Shown here piece by piece: positions 17,727-27,077 of a DNA stretch of 64,000 nt. The DNA comes from GCA-002708315 sp963676635 (GTDB taxonomy: Bacteria; Bacteroidota; Bacteroidia; Bacteroidales; F082), in assembly GCA_963676635.1 (NCBI GenBank), contig OY781105.1, forward strand, positions 2,976,001 through 3,040,000. Reading direction: 5' to 3'. The notes under the pieces are model-generated. The model saw only the letters and a list, made by a program, of their open reading frames with translations, was not told the origin of the DNA and did no database searches. The stretch's first letter is position 1. Every line of letters begins with the position of its first letter. A program made the position numbers and the translations under genes.

Positions 17727-19394
17727 TTAGAAGCTACTGGATATTGTTACATAAAAACCACTTGATGCAGGTACTGCACGGCATATACCACCTACACATA
17801 CGATACCTTCGCGCTGACGTCCATAGCTTATTGATATACGAGTTGTGCGTAAGGTGTACCCAAACGCACCATTATAATAATGAATTCTTTCACTTTCAAT
17901 ATCATTACCATAATTATATTGATCAGACAATGTAAAGAACCAATGTGGTGAGATAGTATATTCAACTAAAGCAGCAGCCCAGTTGCCTTTATCTTCTTTA
18001 GTAAATAAACCCTGTAACTCCCAGCGTAATGATTTTTTGTGTGTAAACTTGTATGTCATGTCGAGGATACCAATATTTGCATGTACCATAGGTTGGCCAT
18101 CATGGCCTTGCATAACAGCAATATCGTAATCCTGATGGATATATTTTGCTATTGTTTTAAACTTACGTGAGAACTTCTTATCAATCTCAATAGTAAGATC
18201 TCTGTTGAACAATTGATCACCAAACTTGAAGAAGTCAGACTTCCAGCCCATAGTTCCTGGTTGGTCAATATATGCAGTATCATTAGGAACAGTGCGGGCA
18301 ATGTTGTTCATTTGCGAGTAGTTAATAATAATACCCATTCCATATTTACCACCAATCAGACTCTTCTTGGGAACTTTATAAGTTATTTCTGCCTGAAAAC
18401 CAATTTCGCCGTTAGGCTGAGTAGCATAAGGGTACATTGAAGCCAGCATATAAGTATGAGGCTCTGTTATAGGAGGAAGGAAGTTAATATCAAGCGCATT
18501 AACTTTAATGTTAGCGTCTGATTTATAACTCATGTTGTCAATACGTTTAAACTGAGCATAAATACCAAGTCCGTGTTGTGAAAAAGATCCTGATAACATT
18601 AAACCTTCGCCGCTTTTATAAATATAGTTGTTAACAGCAGAAGGGTCATTTATCTTATAGGCATATTCACCAGAGAAGTTGAATTTGCCAATACCAAGAT
18701 TAAATCTTCCTGCAAAGTTGGCCACGTTAAGAGGCATCTTATATGTGATATTCTCATCAGCCTGATATTTACTCACAGCACTACCGCCAAGAATAAGTTT
18801 AACTTTGGATTTGGACATGCTTTTGAACACATCGTTGAAATTGATCTCTCCGTCAAAACCCTTTACAATACCACGGGAGTTTTTCTCGTACTTTGACCAG
18901 AAATAACGCTGAGTACCGTAAACACCTTTTAGAATAACACCTTTTGTGGGCTCAAATACTACTCTGGCACCATTAATGGAGTTGTCATAGCCAAGGCTCC
19001 ATTCCTGATATGTTCTTAAAGTAAGACCGTTTCCAAACTGCTCATAGAAATTACCTACTGTAAAAGCAAATTTATCAGTAGTATATGATGCCCATAAGTA
19101 TGGGAAACCCTGACCTTCGAGATTACTGTCGAAGCCAGCAATAGGAGGGAGGTATGCTTCATAGCGGAATCCAGCTGAGAAATCACCCAGTGTGTAAATA
19201 ATATCTGCGAAAGCGTTAAATCCAAAATTCTCTCCATTTATTAAAGAATCGGTGATGCCCATAGCCTCGTCAGGATTATAAAACATCATATCTGCTTCGA
19301 AACTTCCGTGAACTTCAGACTTCTTTAGAAAGTCCTGTGCTGATAATGATGTTATCACTAACAGGGAAAGAAATAAAATTGTAAATTTTTTCAT
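17727..19394 (-). CDS. DUF6029 family outer-membrane protein
   Basis: The 555-residue protein has a signal peptide (ITSLSAQD) and a barrel-like series of beta strands. It carries the family's conserved early segments FSAGFRYEAYLPP and FTVGNFYEQFGNGLTLR and ends in aromatic SSF. It probably forms an outer-membrane pore or scaffold. It is in the middle of the tlpA-like/DUF6029/Omp28 operon, and this association suggests a conserved module. Confidence 0.8.
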   Translation of the reverse strand: MKKFTILFLSLLVITSLSAQDFLKKSEVHGSFEADMMFYNPDEAMGITDSLINGENFGFNAFADIIYTLGDFSAGFRYEAYLPPIAGFDSNLEGQGFPYLWASYTTDKFAFTVGNFYEQFGNGLTLRTYQEWSLGYDNSINGARVVFEPTKGVILKGVYGTQRYFWSKYEKNSRGIVKGFDGEINFNDVFKSMSKSKVKLILGGSAVSKYQADENITYKMPLNVANFAGRFNLGIGKFNFSGEYAYKINDPSAVNNYIYKSGEGLMLSGSFSQHGLGIYAQFKRIDNMSYKSDANIKVNALDINFLPPITEPHTYMLASMYPYATQPNGEIGFQAEITYKVPKKSLIGGKYGMGIIINYSQMNNIARTVPNDTAYIDQPGTMGWKSDFFKFGDQLFNRDLTIEIDKKFSRKFKTIAKYIHQDYDIAVMQGHDGQPMVHANIGILDMTYKFTHKKSLRWELQGLFTKEDKGNWAAALVEYTISPHWFFTLSDQYNYGNDIESERIHYYNGAFGYTLRTTRISISYGRQREGIVCVGGICRAVPASSGFYVTISSSF

Positions 19395-19402
19395 ATGCTT
19401 TA

Positions 19403-19927
19403 TTATTTGTCCCCGGATATATCTTCGCCTGCAGCAACTTTCTCTACTTTTTCAAAGATCTCATATTCGAGACCTTCATAATATGAAGTGTGCTGGTAAA
19501 CAATGTTGCCTTCTCCGTCAAGGATAAAAGTATGAGGTACCATATTTACACTCATTGCACGTTTGAAATCACCATTTGGATCAAGAAGTACGTCAAATTC
19601 CCAGCCTTTACCATTAAAGAAAGGCATTACTTTGGCAGTTGAACGTGCGTCATCAATTGAAACAGCAATAATCTTAACTCCGGTTTCATCTACCCAATCT
19701 TCGTAATTTTCATTATATGCATCCAGCTCTTTTTTACATGGCTTGCACCATAAAGCCCAAAAACTTATGATAATAGGCTTGCCGTCATTATCAATATCCT
19801 GAGTGTTGAAAGTTTCACCATCCAGGGTTTTGATGTTAACAGACGGAAGTTTACTACCCTGCTTTTCCTGGGCCATCATTGTAATGCCTGTAAAAAGGAC
19901 AAATGTAAGTACCAATAATCTTTTCAT
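19403..19927 (-). CDS. TlpA-like thiol-disulfide oxidoreductase
   Basis: The 174-residue protein has a signal peptide (GITMMAQEK) and a thioredoxin fold with the active site WCKPCKKE near residue 60 and the cis-proline region MVPHTFIL. Proteins of this type reduce or oxidise disulfides in the periplasm, for example for cytochrome or lipoprotein maturation. It is the first gene of the operon leading to DUF6029 and Omp28. Confidence 0.9.
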   Translation of the reverse strand: MKRLLVLTFVLFTGITMMAQEKQGSKLPSVNIKTLDGETFNTQDIDNDGKPIIISFWALWCKPCKKELDAYNENYEDWVDETGVKIIAVSIDDARSTAKVMPFFNGKGWEFDVLLDPNGDFKRAMSVNMVPHTFILDGEGNIVYQHTSYYEGLEYEIFEKVEKVAAGEDISGDK

Positions 19928-20041
19928 ATTCTGTTTTTTGTTGTTATTAACAATTTCTTATCGTCATATTTATCACATATGACTCCAGCTAATCCTGACA
20001 ACCTCTGATTTTAATCAGTTGCATACTCTTAATGTATAAAG

Positions 20042-20049
20042 CAAATATA
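20042..20049 (-). promoter_or_regulatory. -7 box for the tlpA-like operon
   Basis: TATATTTG on the minus strand fits TAnnTTTG, about 115 bp before the start codon. No clear -33 element is present. Confidence 0.4.
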
Positions 20050-20124
20050 ACACCGTTTTTATAATGACATGTTATTTTAGAGGTTGTGTTTATAATTTTT
20101 ACTGTTTTATAAATAAGTATTACT

Positions 20125-21102
20125 CTATAAGTAAACTTCCAGTAACTTAGATTTTGTTTTCGGAACAAGGCTTATCTGACTTAGGTAAGCAGGTACAAGT
20201 ACTGCTTCCCCGGTTCCTATTTTTATTTCCCCCTCATCCCATACAAGAATAGTGTCGCCTTCCACGCCTATATATATAATAAAGGAGTCAAGCCTTTCAG
20301 TATCTTTGAAAACAGGTTTGTCGAATTCTACAATATTTGTTGTGAATTTATCGCATGATACAACTTCTGATGCTTTGTTAAGCTCTGTGCTGTATTTTGT
20401 TTTATACTCATCATGTTGTGTAAAATCGATGGCGTCCAGAGCATCGTCAGTATGAAGCTCACGTTTTGTGCCATCAACACCAATTCTGTCCCAGTCGTAG
20501 ATTCTGTATGTTGTATCCGATGATTGCTGTATTTCTGTAAGTAACATTCCGGGGCCTATGGCATGAACACGTCCTGATGGAATAAAGAACACATCACCTT
20601 TCTTTACATCTTCAAAGTTCATAATATTCTTTAAAGTGCCATTCTCAAGATGTTTTACGTATTTATCTTTGTCCATTTCGCAGTTGAAACCACTTATCAG
20701 CTTTGTGTCTTTATCAGCTCCAAGAGTGTACCACATTTCTGTTTTACCCTGACCAATATTTCTTTTCTTTGCCAGATCATCATCAGGGTGAACCTGAATT
20801 GATAGCCAGTCGTTGGCATCGATGAACTTAATGAGTAATGGAAATTCTTCTCCGAATTTATCAAACACCTTTTCACCCACAAGGTCTGCCATGTAGACTT
20901 CCACAAGCTCATTAAGCTCATTATCTTTAAGAAAGCCTTCAGAAACAACAGACTCACTACCTTTAACGCCTGAAATAACCCATGCCTCACCACAGTTTGG
21001 AAGATTACCATAATCAAGACCAAGCTCTGTTTTTATTTTTTGTCCACCCCAAACCTTGTCCTTAAATACAGGCTTGAATTTCAAAGGATATAATGTGTTC
21101 AT
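20125..21102 (-). CDS. manA: Type I mannose-6-phosphate isomerase
   Basis: The 325-residue cupin enzyme interconverts mannose-6-phosphate and fructose-6-phosphate. Zinc-site motifs are visible: SIQVHPDD near residue 100, GKTEMWYTL, and GRVHAIGPG near residue 180. The N-terminal KPVFKDKVWGG is typical of the bacterial short type I form. It has no operon partners; an IS element lies just upstream of its promoter region. Confidence 0.92.
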   Translation of the reverse strand: MNTLYPLKFKPVFKDKVWGGQKIKTELGLDYGNLPNCGEAWVISGVKGSESVVSEGFLKDNELNELVEVYMADLVGEKVFDKFGEEFPLLIKFIDANDWLSIQVHPDDDLAKKRNIGQGKTEMWYTLGADKDTKLISGFNCEMDKDKYVKHLENGTLKNIMNFEDVKKGDVFFIPSGRVHAIGPGMLLTEIQQSSDTTYRIYDWDRIGVDGTKRELHTDDALDAIDFTQHDEYKTKYSTELNKASEVVSCDKFTTNIVEFDKPVFKDTERLDSFIIYIGVEGDTILVWDEGEIKIGTGEAVLVPAYLSQISLVPKTKSKLLEVYL

Positions 21103-21122
21103 ATTATTAATCTTGTTTGGCG

Positions 21123-21130
21123 CAAAGGTA
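21123..21130 (-). promoter_or_regulatory. -7 box for manA
   Basis: TACCTTTG on the minus strand fits TAnnTTTG, 20 bp before the manA start. The nearest TTTG upstream is 25 bp away, longer than the usual 19-21. The IS left end lies about 95 bp further upstream. Confidence 0.45.
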
Positions 21131-21224
21131 AAAATTATAAGTGATATGGGCTTACCAAAAGTTTTTTGCTGCGTTTATCAAACGTGTGCGTGGTTAAGTT
21201 TGTTTTTATATTTTTGACCATTGC

Positions 21225-22529
21225 TGTCCCATTAAAATCTAAAAGAGTTCTTTGAAATATTTAAAATTTAGTTAATTGCAGAGGTTTTCTTAGCGAACGG
21301 ACTTGAATTTTAGTTTTGCTGTTAGATTAATTTGACAGCATATGTTTAAAGATAAATACGTTTTCGCTCAATTGACCTCGTTTTTAAACAGAAGTAAGTT
21401 CAACCGAATTGTAAAAAAGTATGACGGTGATAAATATGTAAAACATTTCACTTGTTGGAATCAACTTCTTTCAATGATGTTTGGACAGATGTCAAATCGC
21501 GAGAGTCTAAGAGATTTGATCGTTGCCCTTGATGCTCATCACTCCAAATGTTATCATCTGGGAATGGGTAAGAATGTTTCAAAATCATCCTTGGCAAGAG
21601 TTAATCAGGATCGGGATTATCACATCTTTGAAGAATATGCCTACTATCTCGTAAACGTAGCCAGGCAGAAACGAGTTGCTAACATATTCAGCCTTGATGG
21701 AAAAGTCTATGCTTTTGATTCAACTACGATTGACTTATGCCTTTCAGTATTCTGGTGGGCTAAGTTTCGTAAGAAGAAAGGAGGAATAAAAGTGCATACA
21801 TTGTATGATATAGAAACACAAATCCCAGCATTCTTTCATATCACCGAGGCTTCTGTTCACGACTCAAGAGCAATGAAAGAGATTCCTTATGAATCAGGAT
21901 CATATTACATATTTGATCGTGCATATAATCACTTCAAGATGCTATATAAGATTCATCAAATTGGAGCTTTCTTCGTGGTCAGAGCTAAGAAAAACCTTCA
22001 ATCGAAGATAATCAGATGGAAACGAAGAATGCCCAAGAACATCCTTTCAGATGTTACGATTGAATTGACTGGTTTTTATCCAAGTCAACACTATCCAAAA
22101 CACCTTCGATTGGTCAGATTCTGGGACGAAGACCAGGAACGTGAGTTTGTCTTTTTAACAAATGCAATGCACATTTCTGCACTTCAAGTTGCTGACCTTT
22201 ATAAAAATCGCTGGCAAGTAGAGCTTTTCTTCAAATGGCTTAAACAACACCTGAAGATTAAAAAGTTCTGGGGCACAACAGAAAATGCTGTTCGGATCCA
22301 AATTTACGTTGCAATATGTACTTATTGCTTGGTGGCAATTGTTCAAAAAGACATGCGACTTAACAGAAGTACATATGAAGTTTTGCAGATCCTGAGTATA
22401 TCATTAACAGATAAAACTTGCCTTCGAGACCTGTTTGATAAAACTAAATTTCAAGATGACAAAGAACGATTTAGGCTTAATGAGCCAAATTTGTTTAATT
22501 TTTAATATGGTCCCAATTTTAATGGGACA
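21225..22529 (+). mobile_element. Intact IS4-family insertion sequence, about 1.3 kb
   Basis: The element is bounded by perfect 14-bp terminal inverted repeats TGTCCCATTAAAAT (21225-21238 and, inverted, 22516-22529) and carries one full-length transposase. The bases directly outside the repeats do not match. A near-identical 13-mer, ATTTTTGACCATT at 21210-21222 and ATTTTTGACAATT at 22536-22548, flanks the element a few bases out and may be the target duplication if the true ends lie slightly beyond the repeats. It sits between divergently transcribed manA and the PNGase F-like gene. Confidence 0.85.
21342..22505 (+). CDS. IS4-family DDE transposase (DUF4372 N-terminus)
   Basis: The 387-residue transposase has an N-terminal DUF4372-type domain (FAQLTSFLNRSKFNRIV). 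DDE residues are seen in FAFDSTTIDL, YIFDRAYNHF and the signature Y-x2-R-x3-E-x6-K within YKNRWQVELFFKWLK. The frame is uninterrupted, so the element may still be active. Confidence 0.93.
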   Translation: MFKDKYVFAQLTSFLNRSKFNRIVKKYDGDKYVKHFTCWNQLLSMMFGQMSNRESLRDLIVALDAHHSKCYHLGMGKNVSKSSLARVNQDRDYHIFEEYAYYLVNVARQKRVANIFSLDGKVYAFDSTTIDLCLSVFWWAKFRKKKGGIKVHTLYDIETQIPAFFHITEASVHDSRAMKEIPYESGSYYIFDRAYNHFKMLYKIHQIGAFFVVRAKKNLQSKIIRWKRRMPKNILSDVTIELTGFYPSQHYPKHLRLVRFWDEDQEREFVFLTNAMHISALQVADLYKNRWQVELFFKWLKQHLKIKKFWGTTENAVRIQIYVAICTYCLVAIVQKDMRLNRSTYEVLQILSISLTDKTCLRDLFDKTKFQDDKERFRLNEPNLFNF

Positions 22530-22581
22530 CTAATGATTTTTGACAATTTTTAAATCAGGGGCAAACCTAAAACAAAAGTAA

Positions 22582-24258
22582 ATGTATAAACAAGCAGTAT
22601 ATTTCTTTTTCCTTATAATAGTACTTTTTCCGGTTATTTCACCAGCGCAAAAAGTATATAAGATATCTTATGATTACATAAACAATGGAAAAAAATCTGA
22701 TGTACAATCAGATATTTATTATTATGATAGTCTGGTGTATTTATCAAAATCTGATGCAAAAATTCAGCAATACACAGACCTCAGGAAGAAACAAAATATT
22801 AGTACAATAGTGTTTGAAGATAAGGTGTATGCCAGATTAATTCCATTCTCTGAATTGCCTGAGCCTGATTTTGACTCATCCAGGGATATGGAAGTCTTGG
22901 GCTATAAATGTAGTTATGCTTCTTACACATATTTCTCGAATAAAATAGAAGTTTGGTTTACATCTGATACCAGAGCAAAGGGTTCTCCATACAGCAGATT
23001 CCTGCCCGCAGAAGATGTGCTTGTTACAAGGGTTTTAGTTAACGGAAATAGTGAGTTTGTGCTGGCATCTGTGAAGAAAGCTAAAGATTATGAGCCATAT
23101 TGTAATTTTAATGATTCTTCTATTGTGGTTAATGATGCTGAGTTTGAAGAAATAAAGATTAATTCCAGGTTCTCAAAGCTAATGGTATTTGATAATGAAA
23201 AGATTAATTTTAATCCTGACATACTGCCTCCGACAGAAAATGAACTGAAAGCAGATACAACTTACAGGATGTCCAAAGGTTCTGTTATCCTGAAAAAGAT
23301 AAAATTAACCCCTGAGTTGAGTAACAGTGAATATATATTTGCACAACTAACATGCAGGTCAAATGGCGATGCATATGACAGAACAGGATCGGTATTCACT
23401 TTTACAGATGAGAATGATAGCATAACAACAATTCTGGATGCATATATTAATGGTAAGGATGTGCTTCCGGTTTTTACTGATAATAATGGGAAGAATTATC
23501 AGGGGATAGCAAAGACTGAGAAATACGCGCCTCCTGTTGAACTTATGAGATTCTTTACATCATTTGGGGCAGGGCATTTCAATGAATTGCGGGAGATTAA
23601 TAATTACCCATGGGCTGGCGATGTTGTATACAAACAGGATATTACTTCTTTAATACCTTCCGAAGATGATGAAATATGGATCGGGGTTTTTATCGGGAAC
23701 TACGATGGCGGTGGCCATGTTGTAAGCCTGGAGCTCGATTTCTATCCTTCCGGACAGGAAGTTGAGGATAAGCATAGGTTTATAGAGCCTTTGTTTTCAA
23801 CTGTAAACACAATGGAAATGTCGGGACAAAATTACGGTCGTTTCTTTAACAATGACACGCTTGAGGTGTCCTTTGAAATTCCTGATAGCCTTGATAATGT
23901 TCAATTACTGTACACAAGCACCGGCCATGGTGGCTGGGGTGGCGGTGATGAGTTTAATCCCAAGCTCAATCAGATATTTATCGATGGTGAAGAGATATTC
24001 CACATTGTGCCATGGCGTACCGATTGCGCTACATATCGCTTCTCAAACCCGGCATCAGGTAATTTCAGTAATGGAATGTCATCAAGTGATCTTAGTCGTT
24101 CCAACTGGTGTCCGGCAACGCTTACTCCTCCTTATATTATTCCTTTAGAAAGTATTGAAAAAGGCAAGCATACCATGAAGGTTGTAATCGATCAGGGGGA
24201 TAAGGAAGGTGGTAGTTTTAGCCACTGGTGTGTTACCGGAGTTATGGTAGGGGAGTAA
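22582..24258 (+). CDS. PNGase F-like secreted protein
   Basis: The 558-residue protein has a signal peptide ending VISPAQK. Residues 22-180 resemble a GLPGLI-type beta domain (MEVLGYKCSYASYTY). The C-terminal 330 residues match the two jelly-roll halves of peptide-N4-(N-acetylglucosaminyl)asparagine amidase F: GHGGWGGGDEFNPK, IVPWRTDCATYR, RSNWCPA, and GGSFSHWCVTGVMV at the very end. PNGase F removes N-glycans from glycoproteins. The extra N-terminal domain recalls longer PNGase F types. Catalytic residues were not assigned individually. It is secreted and apparently monocistronic. Confidence 0.8.
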   Translation: MYKQAVYFFFLIIVLFPVISPAQKVYKISYDYINNGKKSDVQSDIYYYDSLVYLSKSDAKIQQYTDLRKKQNISTIVFEDKVYARLIPFSELPEPDFDSSRDMEVLGYKCSYASYTYFSNKIEVWFTSDTRAKGSPYSRFLPAEDVLVTRVLVNGNSEFVLASVKKAKDYEPYCNFNDSSIVVNDAEFEEIKINSRFSKLMVFDNEKINFNPDILPPTENELKADTTYRMSKGSVILKKIKLTPELSNSEYIFAQLTCRSNGDAYDRTGSVFTFTDENDSITTILDAYINGKDVLPVFTDNNGKNYQGIAKTEKYAPPVELMRFFTSFGAGHFNELREINNYPWAGDVVYKQDITSLIPSEDDEIWIGVFIGNYDGGGHVVSLELDFYPSGQEVEDKHRFIEPLFSTVNTMEMSGQNYGRFFNNDTLEVSFEIPDSLDNVQLLYTSTGHGGWGGGDEFNPKLNQIFIDGEEIFHIVPWRTDCATYRFSNPASGNFSNGMSSSDLSRSNWCPATLTPPYIIPLESIEKGKHTMKVVIDQGDKEGGSFSHWCVTGVMVGE

Positions 24259-24275
24259 GTGAGTAGTAAAGATGC

Positions 24276-25682
24276 TTAATTGTTTTTTGAAGCAAAGATT
24301 CTTTCAGCTTCTCTTTTTGAAACAATGGACAGGTTGCCGCCAAGGCATCCTCCGTCACAAGACATTACCTCCAGAAAGTTGCATGAGTGATTCTTTATAG
24401 TTCTCTTTATTTCTCTGATATTAGATTTGTTCAGGTCACATATACTGCTTACTTTGTAGTTGTCTGAAGTGCTTTTAACGAGAGCTTCTGCAACTCCGCC
24501 TGCTTTGGCAAAACCATAACCTTCCTGGCTGGCTGAATGTTTTGGTACATAGCTTTGAGATGCACTTATTTCAATTCTGGCAGCAACCAGAAGAGACCCC
24601 AGCTCTTCAAAGCTGATGCAATAATCGCACTCAGGAATAGAAAGACTTTCTGCTTTTTTTGAGACACAGGGAGCTATGAAAACGATTTTAGAATCAGGGT
24701 TTTCTTCTTTTATCTTTTTACATGTGTAGTTTAATGGACTTAACGTCTCTGAAAGGATGCTGCTATCAATTCCCGATTGTTTCTTTACATAGTCAACCCA
24801 CGACGGGCAGCATGAGGATGCCATAGTTACATTGCTGTTTTGTTTAATAAGAGAAGCAAGCTCTTTAGTCTCATTGGCAACTGTGATATCAGCTCCCATA
24901 GCAACAGGTACAACATCTGAGAATCCTAAAGATAAAATACTGCCATAAACCTTATCCATACTTTCTCTGAATTGTCCTGCCAGGGCAGGTGCTGTTAGTG
25001 CTATCACTTTCTGATTGTCTTTGATATCATTTAGAATATGCGGCACATCACTGGCAGGAATGATCGCACCAAAAGGACAAGCCTGCATACATTTCCCGCA
25101 CAGGATACATTTATCCATATCAATGCACTCTTTGCCATCTTCATTTTCATAGATTGCATCAACAGGACAGGCATTCTCACATGGCCTTGCAATGAAGCTG
25201 ATAGCATTAAAGGGGCATTCTTTTTCGCACTTGCCACAGTTTACACAAAGGTCTTCTATGATTTGAGCTTTCCCTTCTTTAAAAACAATAGCATCTTTAG
25301 GGCAGTTCACCTGACAAGGCCTGGCATCACAACCCTGACAACTGCTGGTAACAACATATTTTGACGTTTGACAGTTACTACAAGCTTCATCAATGGTGGT
25401 GATAAAGAAGTTTTCAGTACCTTTAGGATGCTCAGCATAATGCGCTAAAGGGGTTAACTCATCAGTCTCATCTTCTTCAGAAAATCCAAGGATGGCCATC
25501 ATTTTGTATTTCAACACAGCTCTGTCTTTGTACACACAGCATCTCCATGATCCTCCTGTTTTTGGTTTGAGATCGATTGGAATCCTGTCAACATCATTAG
25601 AATTTTCATTTAATAAAGCACGATAAAGACGTATCAATAACTCACGGCGTATTATAAATGCATTGTTCTTATTGGGGGTCAT
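24276..25682 (-). CDS. [FeFe]-hydrogenase-like H-cluster protein (group B-like)
   Basis: The 468-residue protein has an N-terminal cysteine-rich region with several ferredoxin-type [4Fe-4S] motifs (CVNCGKCEKECP, CILCGKCMQACP, and CQGCDARPCQVNCP). The H-cluster motifs follow: SSCCPSWVDY, IAPCVSKKAE and EVMSCDGGCLGG. Both cysteines of the first motif are kept, including the position used for proton transfer in catalytic enzymes, so it may be active. The architecture fits monomeric group B-type enzymes. It is last of five overlapping genes (overlap 14 bp with the preceding gene). Maturases HydE, HydF and HydG are not in the window. Confidence 0.85.
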   Translation of the reverse strand: MTPNKNNAFIIRRELLIRLYRALLNENSNDVDRIPIDLKPKTGGSWRCCVYKDRAVLKYKMMAILGFSEEDETDELTPLAHYAEHPKGTENFFITTIDEACSNCQTSKYVVTSSCQGCDARPCQVNCPKDAIVFKEGKAQIIEDLCVNCGKCEKECPFNAISFIARPCENACPVDAIYENEDGKECIDMDKCILCGKCMQACPFGAIIPASDVPHILNDIKDNQKVIALTAPALAGQFRESMDKVYGSILSLGFSDVVPVAMGADITVANETKELASLIKQNSNVTMASSCCPSWVDYVKKQSGIDSSILSETLSPLNYTCKKIKEENPDSKIVFIAPCVSKKAESLSIPECDYCISFEELGSLLVAARIEISASQSYVPKHSASQEGYGFAKAGGVAEALVKSTSDNYKVSSICDLNKSNIREIKRTIKNHSCNFLEVMSCDGGCLGGNLSIVSKREAERIFASKNN

Positions 25683-25929
25683 CGGGAAATAGATTTAGTA
25701 TTTTAGTAACAAGTTTTTCAATGGTTGCACTGCCAATAAGTTCGCCATTAATTTCTGCAAATGGTGGTTTAAGCTCGTCATCTTTACAATGGTTAATACA
25801 TGTTGAGCCAATAACCTCTACAAAAGGTCTTATCTTTTCGGGTAAATATTCAATAATAGCCGGCAACTCACTGCCGCCAAGTACGTGGCATAATGTTCCG
25901 GTGCAGATGGTTATTTTTATCTTATTCAT
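25669..25929 (-). CDS. Thioredoxin-like [2Fe-2S] protein
   Basis: The 86-residue protein has the fold pattern of the NuoE/HymA C-terminal domain: ITICTGTLC near the start and STCINHCKDD in the middle give four cysteines for a [2Fe-2S] cluster. Such proteins pass electrons in hydrogenase and NADH-dehydrogenase complexes. It overlaps both neighbours (4 bp and 14 bp), so translation is coupled. Confidence 0.85.
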   Translation of the reverse strand: MNKIKITICTGTLCHVLGGSELPAIIEYLPEKIRPFVEVIGSTCINHCKDDELKPPFAEINGELIGSATIEKLVTKILNLFPDDPQ

Positions 25930-27077
25930 ATGTATACTATTTCAGTTTCTTTTAAAAAGGTGTTTTCAAGTATGTATGCTATTTTCTTTATTACATTACG
26001 GCGTATTTCAAGCTCAACCGGCATATTTGGATCCTGATGTGCTTCATTAATTCTGGTTCCAACAAAAAAAGTTATTTTATCATGGTTCAGTAGTATATTA
26101 CATAATTTTTTTGCCGGATTATCCTGTGCTATTGATGACATATTGTTGTATTTGAGCATTTCAGCAGCTTTACCAAGGGTCAGAATTCCTTCGGTCACCA
26201 GTTCAAACCCTTCTATGCTGGCAACAGGTGGTAATCCCGGATGGATATTTTTCAGATCTACGTCAATCTCCTTGCGTAAGCCCCTGGCAATAATCTGGGC
26301 AGTTGTTCCTCCGCTTATTACCTTATGCCCTTTGAAATTTCTCACGTTCTCTATTACCTGAGCATCCTTTTTGCTGTCGTAGGGAGGGCCGCTACAGAGT
26401 AACAGCTTTCGTGGTTTTCTGAAATACAACACAGCACAACTGATATCATCCTGTGGTTGCAGATCATCATTGAAGGATGCCCGTCTGGCTATGTATTTCC
26501 TTAAGTCCGATGCTGATATATCCGGCCTCCTTTTCAGGATATCTTCAATAAACAGAGCCATTTTAGCTATTCCCCATCCAAATGGCATTTCTTTTTTCCC
26601 TATTCCCGATTGCGACACTCCATCACTAAAAAGAATAATGCGATCTTCAAGTTCAGCTTTAAAACTGGTTGTGTAAAGTTCATCTTCAGGGTCGCCTTCA
26701 GGTCTGGTATGTATATATTTACCCTTGCGGAAGATCATAAACTGTGAGTTGCCATATTCCATTATTCTGGTAAATCCATCAAATTCAGTGTCGATAATAG
26801 TAAAGGTGGCAAATGCAATCTTACGTGTTGAGTCTATTGGCAGAGTTTCCCTGATGGATGTAGCACTACGTTCAATGGGCTGATCGTTGAGCATAAACCT
26901 GAGAGCCATGGATGCTGCCAGTTTAGCAAGTATATTGGCTTTTATGCCGGAGCCAAGACCATCAGACAGAACAGCGGTTAACCGGTTTTCATTTTTTAGC
27001 TTTGAGCTGAGAAATACATCTCCACATACAATTTGTCCCTTCTTAGGTATATGTCCGTGGTCAATATCAATATACAT
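25926..27077 (-). CDS. SpoIIE/PP2C-type serine phosphatase
   Basis: I start at the ATG at 27077 because AGGAGAG lies directly before it and the overlap with the sensory hydrogenase gene falls to 11 bp; an upstream ATG at 27158 would overlap by 92 bp. The protein (383 residues) opens with GQIVCGDVFL and LSDGLGSGIKAN, the metal-binding aspartates of PP2C phosphatases. EDRIILFSDGVSQSGIG follows, and an extra C-terminal domain of about 180 residues is unassigned. In group C hydrogenase operons such phosphatases are thought to carry the sensor's signal. Target is unknown. Confidence 0.85.
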   Translation of the reverse strand: MYIDIDHGHIPKKGQIVCGDVFLSSKLKNENRLTAVLSDGLGSGIKANILAKLAASMALRFMLNDQPIERSATSIRETLPIDSTRKIAFATFTIIDTEFDGFTRIMEYGNSQFMIFRKGKYIHTRPEGDPEDELYTTSFKAELEDRIILFSDGVSQSGIGKKEMPFGWGIAKMALFIEDILKRRPDISASDLRKYIARRASFNDDLQPQDDISCAVLYFRKPRKLLLCSGPPYDSKKDAQVIENVRNFKGHKVISGGTTAQIIARGLRKEIDVDLKNIHPGLPPVASIEGFELVTEGILTLGKAAEMLKYNNMSSIAQDNPAKKLCNILLNHDKITFFVGTRINEAHQDPNMPVELEIRRNVIKKIAYILENTFLKETEIVYI

